NCBI GenBank assembly: GCA_937901225.1
Contig: CALCGX010000078.1
Location: forward strand, 1 to 37,625
Length of the DNA: 37,625 nucleotides
Direction of reading: 5' to 3'
Source of the DNA: an uncultured Bacteroidales bacterium
Lineage (GTDB): Bacteria; Bacteroidota; Bacteroidia; Bacteroidales; Paludibacteraceae
Below are positions 14,762 through 22,610 of the stretch, in pieces. Under the pieces are notes generated by a model. The model worked only from the letters and a program-made list of their open reading frames with translations, did not search any database and was not told the origin of the DNA. Each line of letters opens with the position of its first letter. Positions within the stretch are counted from its first letter, which is position 1. The position numbers and the translations under genes were made by a program.

Positions 14762-16182
14762 CAGCAGAATTGTTCATTGACATCTTGATAAAACAAGTTG
14801 AGAAGGCGCTTATATTCTGCCTCTGATGTTGTGTATTGCATACAAAAGTATCTTTGAAATCCTGATAAAACAACTTGGAACTCGAAGGAATCCTTTCGAT
14901 AGTTGTTGTGTATTGCATACAAAAGTATCTTTGAAATCCTGATAAAACAACACATTACCAACACCAGACCATCGTACACGCGTTGTGTATTGCATACAAA
15001 AGTATCTTTGAAATCCTGATAAAACAACTTGGTTGTATGCCTCGCAACTCAAGAATCCGTTGTGTATTGCATACAAAAGTATCTTTGAAATCCTGATAAA
15101 ACAACTCCATCACGTTCAGCGATTCCACGCTTATGTTGTGTATTGCATACAAAAGTATCTTTGAAATCCTGATAAAACAACGTGGTGCACTCACCAGTCG
15201 CAGCATGATATGTTGTGTATTGCATACAAAAGTATCTTTGAAATCCTGATAAAACAACTCAACTTGTACGGCGAGATGTTAAGGCAGTGTTGTGTATTGC
15301 ATACAAAAGTATCTTTGAAATCCTGATAAAACAACTTGTGGAACGGACACAAGCCATCGTATGAGGTTGTGTATTGCATACAAAAGTATCTTTGAAATCC
15401 TGATAAAACAACATCAGCCGTTGGACAATCATCTGCACAAGGGTTGTGTATTGCATACAAAAGTATCTTTGAAATCCTGATAAAACAACTGTACGTGCAG
15501 GGTTTTTAATTGAGGGGGCGTTGTGTATTGCATACAAAAGTATCTTTGAAATCCTGATAAAACAACCCAGCGCGTGACATACCAGCAGACTGCATCGTTG
15601 TGTATTGCATACAAAAGTATCTTTGAAATCCTGATAAAACAACTAGTCACCTACAGGATCAGTACCACCACCTGTTGTGTATTGCATACAAAAGTATCTT
15701 TGAAATCCTGATAAAACAACGTCGTTTTTCTCCGCGTCACGTGTCAACTGGTTGTGTATTGCATACAAAAGTATCTTTGAAATCCTGATAAAACAACAAT
15801 ATACATATTTGGAATAGTTACTTTGTAGTTGTGTATTGCATACAAAAGTATCTTTGAAATCCTGATAAAACAACCTCACTTTGTGCAGCCATGAAGGATA
15901 ACATGTTGTGTATTGCATACAAAAGTATCTTTGAAATCCTGATAAAACAACAGTTTCAAGCAATATATCACGATAATTATTGTTGTGTATTGCATACAAA
16001 AGTATCTTTGAAATCCTGATAAAACAACTCCATATCTTTTTGAGCAGTTAATAACTGAGTTGTGTATTGCATACAAAAGTATCTTTGAAATCCTGATAAA
16101 ACAACCTACCGCTTGAGTGTCAAGCACTAGAGATAGTTGTGTATTGCATACAAAAGTATCTTTGAAATCCTGATAAAACAAC
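14751..16182 (+). CRISPR. Type II-C CRISPR array: 18 perfect 47-nt repeats plus one degenerate repeat, 18 spacers
   Basis: Perfect repeats (GTTGTGTATTGC...GATAAAACAAC, 47 nt) start at 14828, 14905, 14982, 15059, 15135, 15212, 15289, 15366, 15443, 15520, 15597, 15674, 15751, 15828, 15905, 15982, 16059 and 16136. Spacers are 30 nt, except 15106-15134 which is 29. A degenerate repeat (14751-14797) keeps about 20 of the last 24 bases and is followed by a 30-nt spacer (14798-14827). Repeat bases 22-29 are TATCTTTG, a Bacteroidota -7 box, with a TTG at bases 2-4, so each repeat can start transcription toward its spacer on the plus strand. The tracrRNA anti-repeat fixes the same orientation. crRNAs therefore run opposite to the cas genes. 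I could not match any spacer to a target. Confidence 0.97.
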
Positions 16183-16234
16183 AAACTATTTATTACATGT
16201 TGATTATCAGCAAAATAAAGCAATAATCAGGATT

Positions 16235-16269
16235 AAAAAACGCAGGCGATTTTTATCGTCTGCGTTTTT
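16235..16269. terminator. Bidirectional terminator between CRISPR array and cas2
   Basis: AAAAA-ACGCAGgCGAT-tttt-ATCGtCTGCGT-TTTT has an A run on one side and a T run on the other. It can stop array transcripts on the plus strand and cas2 transcripts on the minus strand. Confidence 0.8.
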
Positions 16270-16290
16270 GTTTTTATCAGTTTTGTAATC

Positions 16291-16626
16291 CTAAAATAGT
16301 TCCAATTGCTGCACAGGTTGGTGTAATGGTGCCTCGTGTTTGCAGTCAAAGAGTTCCATATCGCCAAACTGCTTGTCTGTTACTCGCATAATACCTACTT
16401 TCCCAAACTCGGGCAACATCCGTTTTACTCGCTTGATATGCACATCGGCATTTTCTGCACTAGGACAATGACGCAAATAAATAGAGAACTGAAACATCGT
16501 AAAGCCATCCGCCAAGAGATCCTTGCGAAATTTTGCGTACGCTTTCCGCTCTTTCTTGGTTTCAGTTGGCAAGTCAAAGAATACCAACACCCACATAATT
16601 CTATATTCGCTAAATCTAGAAGGCAC
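16291..16626 (-). CDS. cas2: CRISPR-associated endonuclease Cas2
   Basis: A 111-aa Cas2 as annotated from a GTG at 16626; an internal ATG at 16596 would give 101 aa starting MWVLVFFDLPT. Cas2 forms the scaffold of the Cas1-Cas2 spacer integrase. The ferredoxin-like fold start is clear (WVLVFFDLPTETKKERKAY, with the conserved Asp), followed by FRKDLLADGFTMFQFSIYLRHC and a C-terminal FGDMELF strand. Residues RFSEYRIMW before the ATG look like the native N-terminus of Bacteroidota type II Cas2, which favours the GTG. That GTG lies in the inverted repeat of the inserted element at 16622-16818. No clear promoter precedes it. Confidence 0.92.
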   Translation of the reverse strand: MPSRFSEYRIMWVLVFFDLPTETKKERKAYAKFRKDLLADGFTMFQFSIYLRHCPSAENADVHIKRVKRMLPEFGKVGIMRVTDKQFGDMELFDCKHEAPLHQPVQQLELF

Positions 16627-16818
16627 TTATGTAAATTACCCGTTTTGAAAATTTATAACACTTAATAACCTTATTGGCACTTTTATGATATTTTGACTTT
16701 CTGCTTGTATCTCGTTGTTTGTCAATTAGTCACAATGTCCACATTGCTCCTGCCTTCCGCTCAACTATCTACTACGCATAAATCTCAAAATCTCTATAAA
16801 GTAATTTATATAAGTGCC
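16622..16818. mobile_element. 197-bp MITE-like element with 18-19 bp terminal inverted repeats, between cas1 and cas2
   Basis: GGCACTTATGTAAATTAC (16622-16639) is mirrored by GTAATTTATATAAGTGCC (16801-16818), with one mismatch in 18. The interior has no convincing ORF, has another GGCACTT (from about 16675), and a small palindrome CAATGT-CC-ACATTG (16733-16746). No target-site duplication is obvious. In type II-C loci cas1 and cas2 usually nearly touch, so this ~200-bp spacer looks inserted. Alternative: a structured non-coding RNA gene or regulatory leader of cas2. Confidence 0.5.
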
Positions 16819-16828
16819 CTCAACATAT

Positions 16829-16856
16829 AAAAAAACGCACCTAAATAGATGCGTTT
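16829..16856 (-). terminator. Terminator overlapping the cas1 stop
   Basis: On the minus strand AAACGCA...TGCGTTT followed by four more T residues begins within the cas1 stop codon. It would separate cas9-cas1 transcription from cas2. Confidence 0.75.
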
Positions 16857-17781
16857 ACCAATCGGGATAAATAATTTTACGTGCTTCGCCACTAAAGCAT
16901 TTATACACACTATTAGCGGTTGTTTGAATAGCAATCTGCATAGGACTTCGTTTACCATCTATCAGTACATCTTGGTAGGCAAGCCCTAACAAATCGCGTT
17001 TCATCTCGGTATTAAGCTCCGAAATATCTTCATACCGCTTCATCATATATATCACCAATTGATCTACAAAAGGACGATAGGGTTCCATGATATCATCTGC
17101 CAAGCAATAAGCATTATAGCGATTGTGGTGATGAATGCCCAAAGTAGGCAGTAGTCCTGCGGCAACTAATGCCCGTGCCACCATAGCTCGTACAATGGCA
17201 TAGCCATAATTGAGCAGATTGTTAGGTGGATCGCCTTCTTGTCCGCGCACAAAGTCAGGATTATGGAAAACATTGCGCCAATAATATGCAGCTGCGCGTC
17301 CTTCTAAATTCTCTACATCACCCGAACGAACAGTCTTTGCCCATGCGAGCATATTCTTATTTTCTACGCCTTGCTCTTCAAGAATAGCCGCTTGCCCAAG
17401 AATTTTGCTCGTGACAGTCTGTTGCCACATCTGTTTTTTGAGCGGTTCAGACGCATCTAATTGCTCGCGGAAGCGTTCGTTTTGCAGGTTGTGTCCGTCA
17501 AGAGGTAAGTGCAATCCTACAGGTAAATGTTGGTCATTAGTAGTAATGATAGCGCAGTTGTTCTCCAATAGCACTGCCATGAGTGCTTGGGTGATGGTGA
17601 TTTGCTTATGGTCAAGAATGACGACACCCACATCTTCAATAGGCGCAGTTTTTACACCCTCATGGCGTAGGTTATCGGGTACACCTTTACCATATACCAC
17701 TTCGGGAATCTCAATGACTATCTGATTGAGTTTCAATTTCAGATAGGCAGGATTGGAGAAACAAAGAATGCGTTTGATCAT
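16855..17781 (-). CDS. cas1: CRISPR-associated integrase Cas1 (type II)
   Basis: A 308-aa Cas1, the metal-dependent integrase that inserts new spacers. Type II features are the short N-terminal beta domain (IVIEIPEVVYG, then VGVVILDHKQITIT) and the catalytic helix domain with VENLEGRAAAYYW (Glu160), GIHHHNRYNAYCLADD (His217-219 region) and IMEPYRPFVD, the second acidic ligand. Length is typical for type II (290-310 aa). The ATG overlaps the cas9 stop by 4 bases, so the two are translationally coupled. A terminator begins in its stop codon. Confidence 0.97.
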   Translation of the reverse strand: MIKRILCFSNPAYLKLKLNQIVIEIPEVVYGKGVPDNLRHEGVKTAPIEDVGVVILDHKQITITQALMAVLLENNCAIITTNDQHLPVGLHLPLDGHNLQNERFREQLDASEPLKKQMWQQTVTSKILGQAAILEEQGVENKNMLAWAKTVRSGDVENLEGRAAAYYWRNVFHNPDFVRGQEGDPPNNLLNYGYAIVRAMVARALVAAGLLPTLGIHHHNRYNAYCLADDIMEPYRPFVDQLVIYMMKRYEDISELNTEMKRDLLGLAYQDVLIDGKRSPMQIAIQTTANSVYKCFSGEARKIIYPDW

Positions 17782-20700
17782 TTGAATTCTATACTATTAG
17801 TTGTGATGTCAAAATCTATTCCTGCAACTAAAAATTTGAGTGTGCTTATTCCACAACGAATCTTTTCTGGTAATTGACCCCAATCTTTTATAGACTCTCC
17901 TTTACCTAATTGACTATCTTTTTTAGCTGATAAATGATGTACTAATTTAACTAATGCAGGGCTTTCGAATCCTTGGATGGTATACAATCGTTTAGACAAT
18001 TCATTATTAGGCATACCTTTCAATTCGTCAATATGATTTTGGTATAATAGTACACTCATACCGCTTCGTAACGCATAAGTCAAGTTCAAATGCTCCTGTT
18101 TCTTACCCAAGATAGATTGAGGAATATCTTCCAATCCATATTTTCGGTTTTGACTGATTGCATACAAACTATATGGTACAAATTGCGTAACTTTACCATC
18201 TTCGCTTTGATACTTAACCATGTAGGATAAATCGCCAACTTTTGCCCAATATTGTTGTTTATGCTCATGTTTAGATTGGTACGTTTGTGCTTTTACTGAT
18301 ACAGGATTAGTCGTCGTAGCAAAACAACGAATATGGCGAATTCTATTGATTTTGTTTCCATCCTTATCAAGCATATAAATACCTTTTTCACAAGCAGTTT
18401 TGAAATCAAGTCCGAGATGTTGATTACGCATCAATTCATATAATGCCTGATCCACAATAACTTTCTCTAGTTCTTCCCAAGTTTTGAATCCAGATGCCGT
18501 AGCAGACTCTTTGTATTTCAACGGACAACGAACTACATATTTGATATTATCGGTATCAGGGATGATATTGCCCCTCTCATCTCGCATCATTATTCCGTTA
18601 GCATCCAATTTAGGCATAGCCACAGCACCATACCATGTTTCTAGATGCAAAGATCCACGCAAGCTATCGCCTGTTATCCATCGTACATTTTGACCATCTG
18701 TTACCACTTTCCCGCGCACACGCTGACGACGACGGGCTGGAGTCAATGTTTGGTCTTTTGACTGATGACGAATGATGATATTATTCTCAATATATGATAC
18801 AACATTTTCTATACCTTTGATGTCACACGATTTGAGTGCTTTGTTGTATTCATGCTCAACCTGTTGGTATTCTTCTATCTTTCCTAATCGCTGCAATTCC
18901 TCTTTCTGATAGAACAATTCCAATAATTTATCTCGCTTGGTATTTGTAGGAATTAGTGTCAGTATGGTTGCGTCAATCGCATGGTGTGAATGTAAGTCAC
19001 GGTTTTTCTTCTCTTCTAAACTTTGTACACCCAATGCCTTGCGGAAATTAGCAGTCATTTCTCCTCGTTGTACCGTAACATCACCAAATACAGTTTTCAA
19101 GAAATGATATGCGTACTTCGTGATTATGCGTGTGTCATTGAGCTGGTTATTGCGGAAAGAGTCCTTCCATTCATCTTTTTTAACGGTAAATCGTGAGACC
19201 TTATCTCGCCAATAAGCAAGTTCCATCTCCAACACATGCCTATTAATAATCGCACGATCTTTTGCTTCTTTAGTTGCAGCACTTTTGCTATTGTTGCGTT
19301 GAGTGATAATCTGTTTCTCTAGACTTTTAATTTTGTCCATCCATGGCTTAATGTTCTGCAAAATTACTTCGTGCTCTAGCAATTCAGATGGGAAACGATT
19401 ATTCTTGTATCCATTAAACGCAGTATCACAAATAGTTCTATTAGCCAATGAGTCGTCAAAAGAGATACTTCTAGGTATTGTGTGCTCAATCTCAAACTCA
19501 TGATTAAGCAGTTGAGACATTGTAATGTTTCTGCCTGTATAGAGACATCTTTTACCCTGTTCCTCCCACAAACGTACTTTATCTATGTCGGTTGATGTAA
19601 TTTTACTTTCGGGCATATACTGCATCAGGTCTTGACGATACTTGGCATTTTCCTTCTCTCGATCGCGTTGATATTTATTAATAGCGGCACGCCAATTGGC
19701 ATCATTCATCTCACGAGCCGTTTCTACAACTACGCTAGTATCTGATTCATCTATGATTCCTTGAGTGATTAACTCGTTCAAGGTGTTGCGTAATTGATGT
19801 AGCACACGCATTACTACAGGGTTACGGAATACATTGGTAGCTGGACTATCCAATAATTTTACACTGCGGATGATATCTCCATCAACGATTATGCGCCTGA
19901 TACTTGGATTGTATATATTCACAACTGATGGGTGATACAACATATCTCTATGCTCCAAAATTTTATGTGCATAGTGTGGCTGCACATAATCCATAAAGTT
20001 GGTTTCTATCAATTGGATTAACGCATCATCAAGGTGCAAACTATTTACATAATCGCGTTTATGACTGTGGAAAAATTCTTGATACGCTTCTCCTATATTT
20101 TGCAGTAACGCATCTTGTTTTTCCTTAGATAGTTGTTTCCAATACTTATACGATAGGGTTTTGATAGTCATTTTTTGTATCGCATCCCAATCGCTATTGT
20201 CTAATGTATAATCCGTATTTTGAATCGCGAACTGATCTTCAGGTTCCAATATCTTGTAATCGGCAATCAAATTATTGACTACTTTACTTACTAAACGATT
20301 ATCTTCAATATGCGCTTTAATACAAGGGTATTCATTAAGGATAGCATTCTTTACTCTATCCCAATTATCACCAAAGATATCTGGCAATTTAGCGAGCAAC
20401 ACCGCATCTGAATAGATATAGCCCTCTTGCAGCATTCGCAGGATATTGCGTATAGCTTTAAGAGATAGTGAAGCATAATCCGTTGTTATCTTACCCCATA
20501 GCGATACTATTTTTTTAGTAATCTCATCATCCGCATGCAAATGATTCTTAGCAAATTCCTTAACAAAACTATCTTCTTCTTTGTCCGCATCAAAGCAAAC
20601 ATGCCATAATTCTTCATAATCATATCCCGACAATGTAGCCTGTTGCCAATTATCACCTAACAAATCACGTAGTTTTGCACACACTGGACTACCCGACACA

Positions 20701-21860
20701 CTCGTTTTATCATCATAATTCAATTCACGAATCGAGTTATCCATCTTTTGCAGCCACTTTAACACATCTTTCATTGTGAAGTTCGAAACGCGCACAAAAT
20801 GATTTTCGTATAATCTTTTACGCAATTCCAATGGTAATTCTCTTACTGCTTTACCTGTATCATCCGAAGTCTTATAGCGCAGATTATTAATGACTGTCCA
20901 TGCACGGAACTGCTCAAATTCTGGACGGCTAATTGGGCAGCGAGATTTATTCTTCTCTAAGGTACACTTACCTATTGTGCCTTTTTGAGAACGCAATGGG
21001 CGTTTGTAGAATATACTACCTTCACCTTTTTTGCGGCTGGTAATATGTGTATAAAATTCGCCGGTGCAATCTAATTGCTCTTGAAACTCAAAAATAGCTT
21101 TTATCTCTTGTTCATATTGCGAGCGAACGGCTTGCAGTTCGTTGTTGTCCCTCACGCGAACACCATTCTTCTCCATATGGTAATACGCACAACCAACTGT
21201 GGGGCAACCATTTTGCTCCATATATTCCACCAAACCTTTAGCCAGTTTCTCCTCCGACTTTTTGAGCTGATCAGATATTTCATACTCCTCTCCATTTGAG
21301 ATACTCTCTTGATCTTTCAGCAACTCACCTTTGCTACTTTTAAAACCTCGATGCTGAGCGATATGATACAGTGCACGCCCTAATTTATAACGCTCTGTTG
21401 TATCGCTAAAATCAAATTGACGCTCCATCAGTTCCGCACGCAATTGATGGGGACTGCTGTATTCTGGTATTCCGTCGCTGTCGAAATCCAACCGAACCCA
21501 TTGCTCGAATTGATGAGCCTCAATAGGATATTGGCGTTTTCGACCAGTGACTTTGTCATAAGTGCGCCACTGATCCAATTCATCCATAGTTAAAGGGCAA
21601 AATCCATGATTTATCAAGACCTCTAATGTACGCCATATGCGATAGCGGCGAGATTGGTGCAGACGACGAGAACTGCGATATGCAGTGCGTTGAGCAGCAT
21701 AAGAGAACTCTCCACTCTTACCCGTACCCACTCCTGATGGAAATATAATAGAACTGAAATACTCTAATTGTTGGTCTACTGTACCTGAAATTTGGGTATT
21801 GCGAACGCTGATACCGATACTATTAGTACCTAAATCCAAACCTAGAATCTTCTGTTTCAT
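17778..21860 (-). CDS. cas9: CRISPR-associated endonuclease Cas9 (type II-C, 1360 aa)
   Basis: An RNA-guided double-strand DNA nuclease. Catalytic residues are all present. RuvC-I is KILGLDLGTNSIGISV (Asp9), RuvC-II is VVVETAREMND (Glu713), and RuvC-III is LHSHHAIDATILTL (His960, Asp963). The HNH domain is CLYTGRNI then HEFEIEHTIPRS (His793) and FNGYKNNRF (Asn816-821). The Arg-rich bridge helix lies at 59-77 (RTAYRSSRRLHQSRRYR). An alpha-helical recognition lobe spans about 80-690, and the C-terminal 300 residues are the wedge and PAM-interacting region, too divergent to predict a PAM. The absence of csn2 and cas4, with only cas9-cas1-cas2, gives subtype II-C. Length is in the large Bacteroidota II-C group. 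The gene is visibly AT-richer than its flanks, suggesting acquisition by transfer. Confidence 0.98.
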   Translation of the reverse strand: MKQKILGLDLGTNSIGISVRNTQISGTVDQQLEYFSSIIFPSGVGTGKSGEFSYAAQRTAYRSSRRLHQSRRYRIWRTLEVLINHGFCPLTMDELDQWRTYDKVTGRKRQYPIEAHQFEQWVRLDFDSDGIPEYSSPHQLRAELMERQFDFSDTTERYKLGRALYHIAQHRGFKSSKGELLKDQESISNGEEYEISDQLKKSEEKLAKGLVEYMEQNGCPTVGCAYYHMEKNGVRVRDNNELQAVRSQYEQEIKAIFEFQEQLDCTGEFYTHITSRKKGEGSIFYKRPLRSQKGTIGKCTLEKNKSRCPISRPEFEQFRAWTVINNLRYKTSDDTGKAVRELPLELRKRLYENHFVRVSNFTMKDVLKWLQKMDNSIRELNYDDKTSVSGSPVCAKLRDLLGDNWQQATLSGYDYEELWHVCFDADKEEDSFVKEFAKNHLHADDEITKKIVSLWGKITTDYASLSLKAIRNILRMLQEGYIYSDAVLLAKLPDIFGDNWDRVKNAILNEYPCIKAHIEDNRLVSKVVNNLIADYKILEPEDQFAIQNTDYTLDNSDWDAIQKMTIKTLSYKYWKQLSKEKQDALLQNIGEAYQEFFHSHKRDYVNSLHLDDALIQLIETNFMDYVQPHYAHKILEHRDMLYHPSVVNIYNPSIRRIIVDGDIIRSVKLLDSPATNVFRNPVVMRVLHQLRNTLNELITQGIIDESDTSVVVETAREMNDANWRAAINKYQRDREKENAKYRQDLMQYMPESKITSTDIDKVRLWEEQGKRCLYTGRNITMSQLLNHEFEIEHTIPRSISFDDSLANRTICDTAFNGYKNNRFPSELLEHEVILQNIKPWMDKIKSLEKQIITQRNNSKSAATKEAKDRAIINRHVLEMELAYWRDKVSRFTVKKDEWKDSFRNNQLNDTRIITKYAYHFLKTVFGDVTVQRGEMTANFRKALGVQSLEEKKNRDLHSHHAIDATILTLIPTNTKRDKLLELFYQKEELQRLGKIEEYQQVEHEYNKALKSCDIKGIENVVSYIENNIIIRHQSKDQTLTPARRRQRVRGKVVTDGQNVRWITGDSLRGSLHLETWYGAVAMPKLDANGIMMRDERGNIIPDTDNIKYVVRCPLKYKESATASGFKTWEELEKVIVDQALYELMRNQHLGLDFKTACEKGIYMLDKDGNKINRIRHIRCFATTTNPVSVKAQTYQSKHEHKQQYWAKVGDLSYMVKYQSEDGKVTQFVPYSLYAISQNRKYGLEDIPQSILGKKQEHLNLTYALRSGMSVLLYQNHIDELKGMPNNELSKRLYTIQGFESPALVKLVHHLSAKKDSQLGKGESIKDWGQLPEKIRCGISTLKFLVAGIDFDITTNSIEFK

Positions 21861-21890
21861 GGTAATTTTGTATTTTTTAGGTTAAAAATT

Positions 21891-21920
21891 TTGTCGTTTC
21901 ATTAATTTGTTGTACCTTTG
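21891..21920 (+). promoter_or_regulatory. tracrRNA promoter
   Basis: TTG (21891-21893) lies 19 bases before TACCTTTG (21913-21920). The predicted start near 21926 is exactly where the anti-repeat begins. Confidence 0.7.
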
Positions 21921-21926
21921 CAGCCA

Positions 21927-22007
21927 AAAGATACATTTTGTGTGACTTTACACAACAAGGCTATAAGCCGTAGATTTCTCAATCCCGCGTACTCCGTGGG
22001 ATTTTTT
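21927..22007 (+). ncRNA. tracrRNA
   Basis: An approximately 80-nt RNA divergent from cas9. The anti-repeat 21927-21956 pairs with the CRISPR repeat. TACACAAC (21949-21956) matches repeat bases 1-8, an internal loop follows, and 21927-21944 pairs with repeat bases 12-28 over 17 bp with one bulged A (21935). Next is a nexus-like stem-loop GGCT-ata-AGCC (21959-21969). The last hairpin is AATCCCGCG...CGTGGGATT (21981-22003), followed by a T run, serving as terminator and 3' stem. This guide-loading RNA gives the crRNA direction as plus strand. Ends are inferred from promoter and terminator positions. Confidence 0.9.
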
Positions 22008-22018
22008 ATATCCCAATG

Positions 22019-22050
22019 CAAAAGTACAGCAAATTTGTTATACTATCAAA
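22019..22050 (-). promoter_or_regulatory. Probable cas9-cas1 promoter, upstream of the tracrRNA
   Basis: On the minus strand TTTTG (to 22048) precedes TACTTTTG (22026-22019) by 21 bases. It is the only consensus match I find on that strand between 21861 and 22100. The leader to the cas9 ATG would be about 150 nt and fully antisense to the tracrRNA. Confidence 0.55.
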
Positions 22051-22202
22051 AGTTTGTAACATAAATGGTATTTTTTTCTTCCCTTTTTACGTCGGGGAGC
22101 GATGGGTTATGTTAGTTAATCTGCTTGCTCCTAATCCACGAGGGGCACGATTAACTTTGTTCTTCGTAGTGTAGCAATTCCGAATAGCCGAACATTTGAA
22201 GT

Positions 22203-22218
22203 CGTGAGTGCACTCACG
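22203..22218. repeat. 16-bp perfect palindrome at the BRO-remnant break
   Basis: CGTGAGTGCACTCACG is exactly symmetric and covers the point where similarity to the antirepressor family stops. It may mark a past recombination or insertion end. The ~100 bases to its left (22080-22200) show no gene. Confidence 0.6.
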
Positions 22219-22291
22219 GGTTGAGTTCCTCGCTCCAGATTGCGCGTACCTTATGATTGTTGTAGAATCGTATGGATTTCTTGTTAATCAT
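22214..22291 (-). pseudogene. N-terminal remnant of a BRO/antirepressor-type gene
   Basis: A minus-strand ATG at 22291-22289 opens 25 codons reading MINKKSIRFYNNHKVRAIW. This matches the conserved start of Bacteroidota BRO-N/phage-antirepressor-like proteins, which normally run well over 150 aa. A TGA follows after SEELNP, and the downstream frames carry no recognisable continuation. A complete promoter match is retained upstream. Such genes are typical of phages and mobile islands, so this is probably a scar of a mobile element next to the CRISPR locus. The match is from memory of the family and the fragment is short. Confidence 0.5.
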
Positions 22292-22307
22292 GTTTTCTAT
22301 GCGTCTG

Positions 22308-22339
22308 CAAAGGTAGTGAATTATTTTGGATTGAGCAAA
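22308..22339 (-). promoter_or_regulatory. Promoter retained in front of the BRO remnant
   Basis: On the minus strand TTTG (22339-22336) is followed after 20 bases by TACCTTTG (22315-22308). From 22340 to 22550 I see only low-complexity sequence, with irregular repeats of GGTAACGA-like units at 22425-22470, and no gene. Confidence 0.55.
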
Positions 22340-22557
22340 AAAAATCGCATTTTGGTGCGTTTTTTTGGTGGAGGGTATAGAGGCGAGGGATAGACAGGTA
22401 AAGGGGTACGGGGAAAGTACGGGATGGTAATTGAGTGGTAACGAAGTGATAACGAGATGGTAACGAGAAAGAAAGCGGAAAGATGCAGGCAGGAGGCAGG
22501 AGTGTGTAATCAACAAGTAAAAAGCAGTATCATTTGAGTAGCATCAACCATAAGCAC

Positions 22558-22587
22558 AAAAAAAGCGCATTGTGGAATGCGCTTTTT
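22558..22587 (-). terminator. Terminator of gdhA-kbl
   Basis: GCGCATT-gtgg-AATGCGC with an A run on the left and a T run on the right. It lies 23 bases after the kbl stop and can work on both strands. Confidence 0.8.
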
Positions 22588-22610
22588 AAGTATGAACTAT
22601 GAGTGATGAG

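Noticed and set aside
14653..16223. Several minus-strand open frames across the array with a repeating peptide (FYQDFKDTFVCNTQ-like).
   Set aside because: They are translations of the CRISPR repeat in different frames. The 77-base period makes long repetitive frames without coding meaning.
16336..16665. A 109-codon plus-strand frame over cas2.
   Set aside because: It is a shadow of cas2, whose family match is clear on the other strand.
22340..22550. Possible coding or RNA gene in the region before kbl.
   Set aside because: Only purine-rich low-complexity sequence with irregular GGTAACGA-like repeats is seen. There is no frame, promoter or stable fold beyond the kbl terminator.
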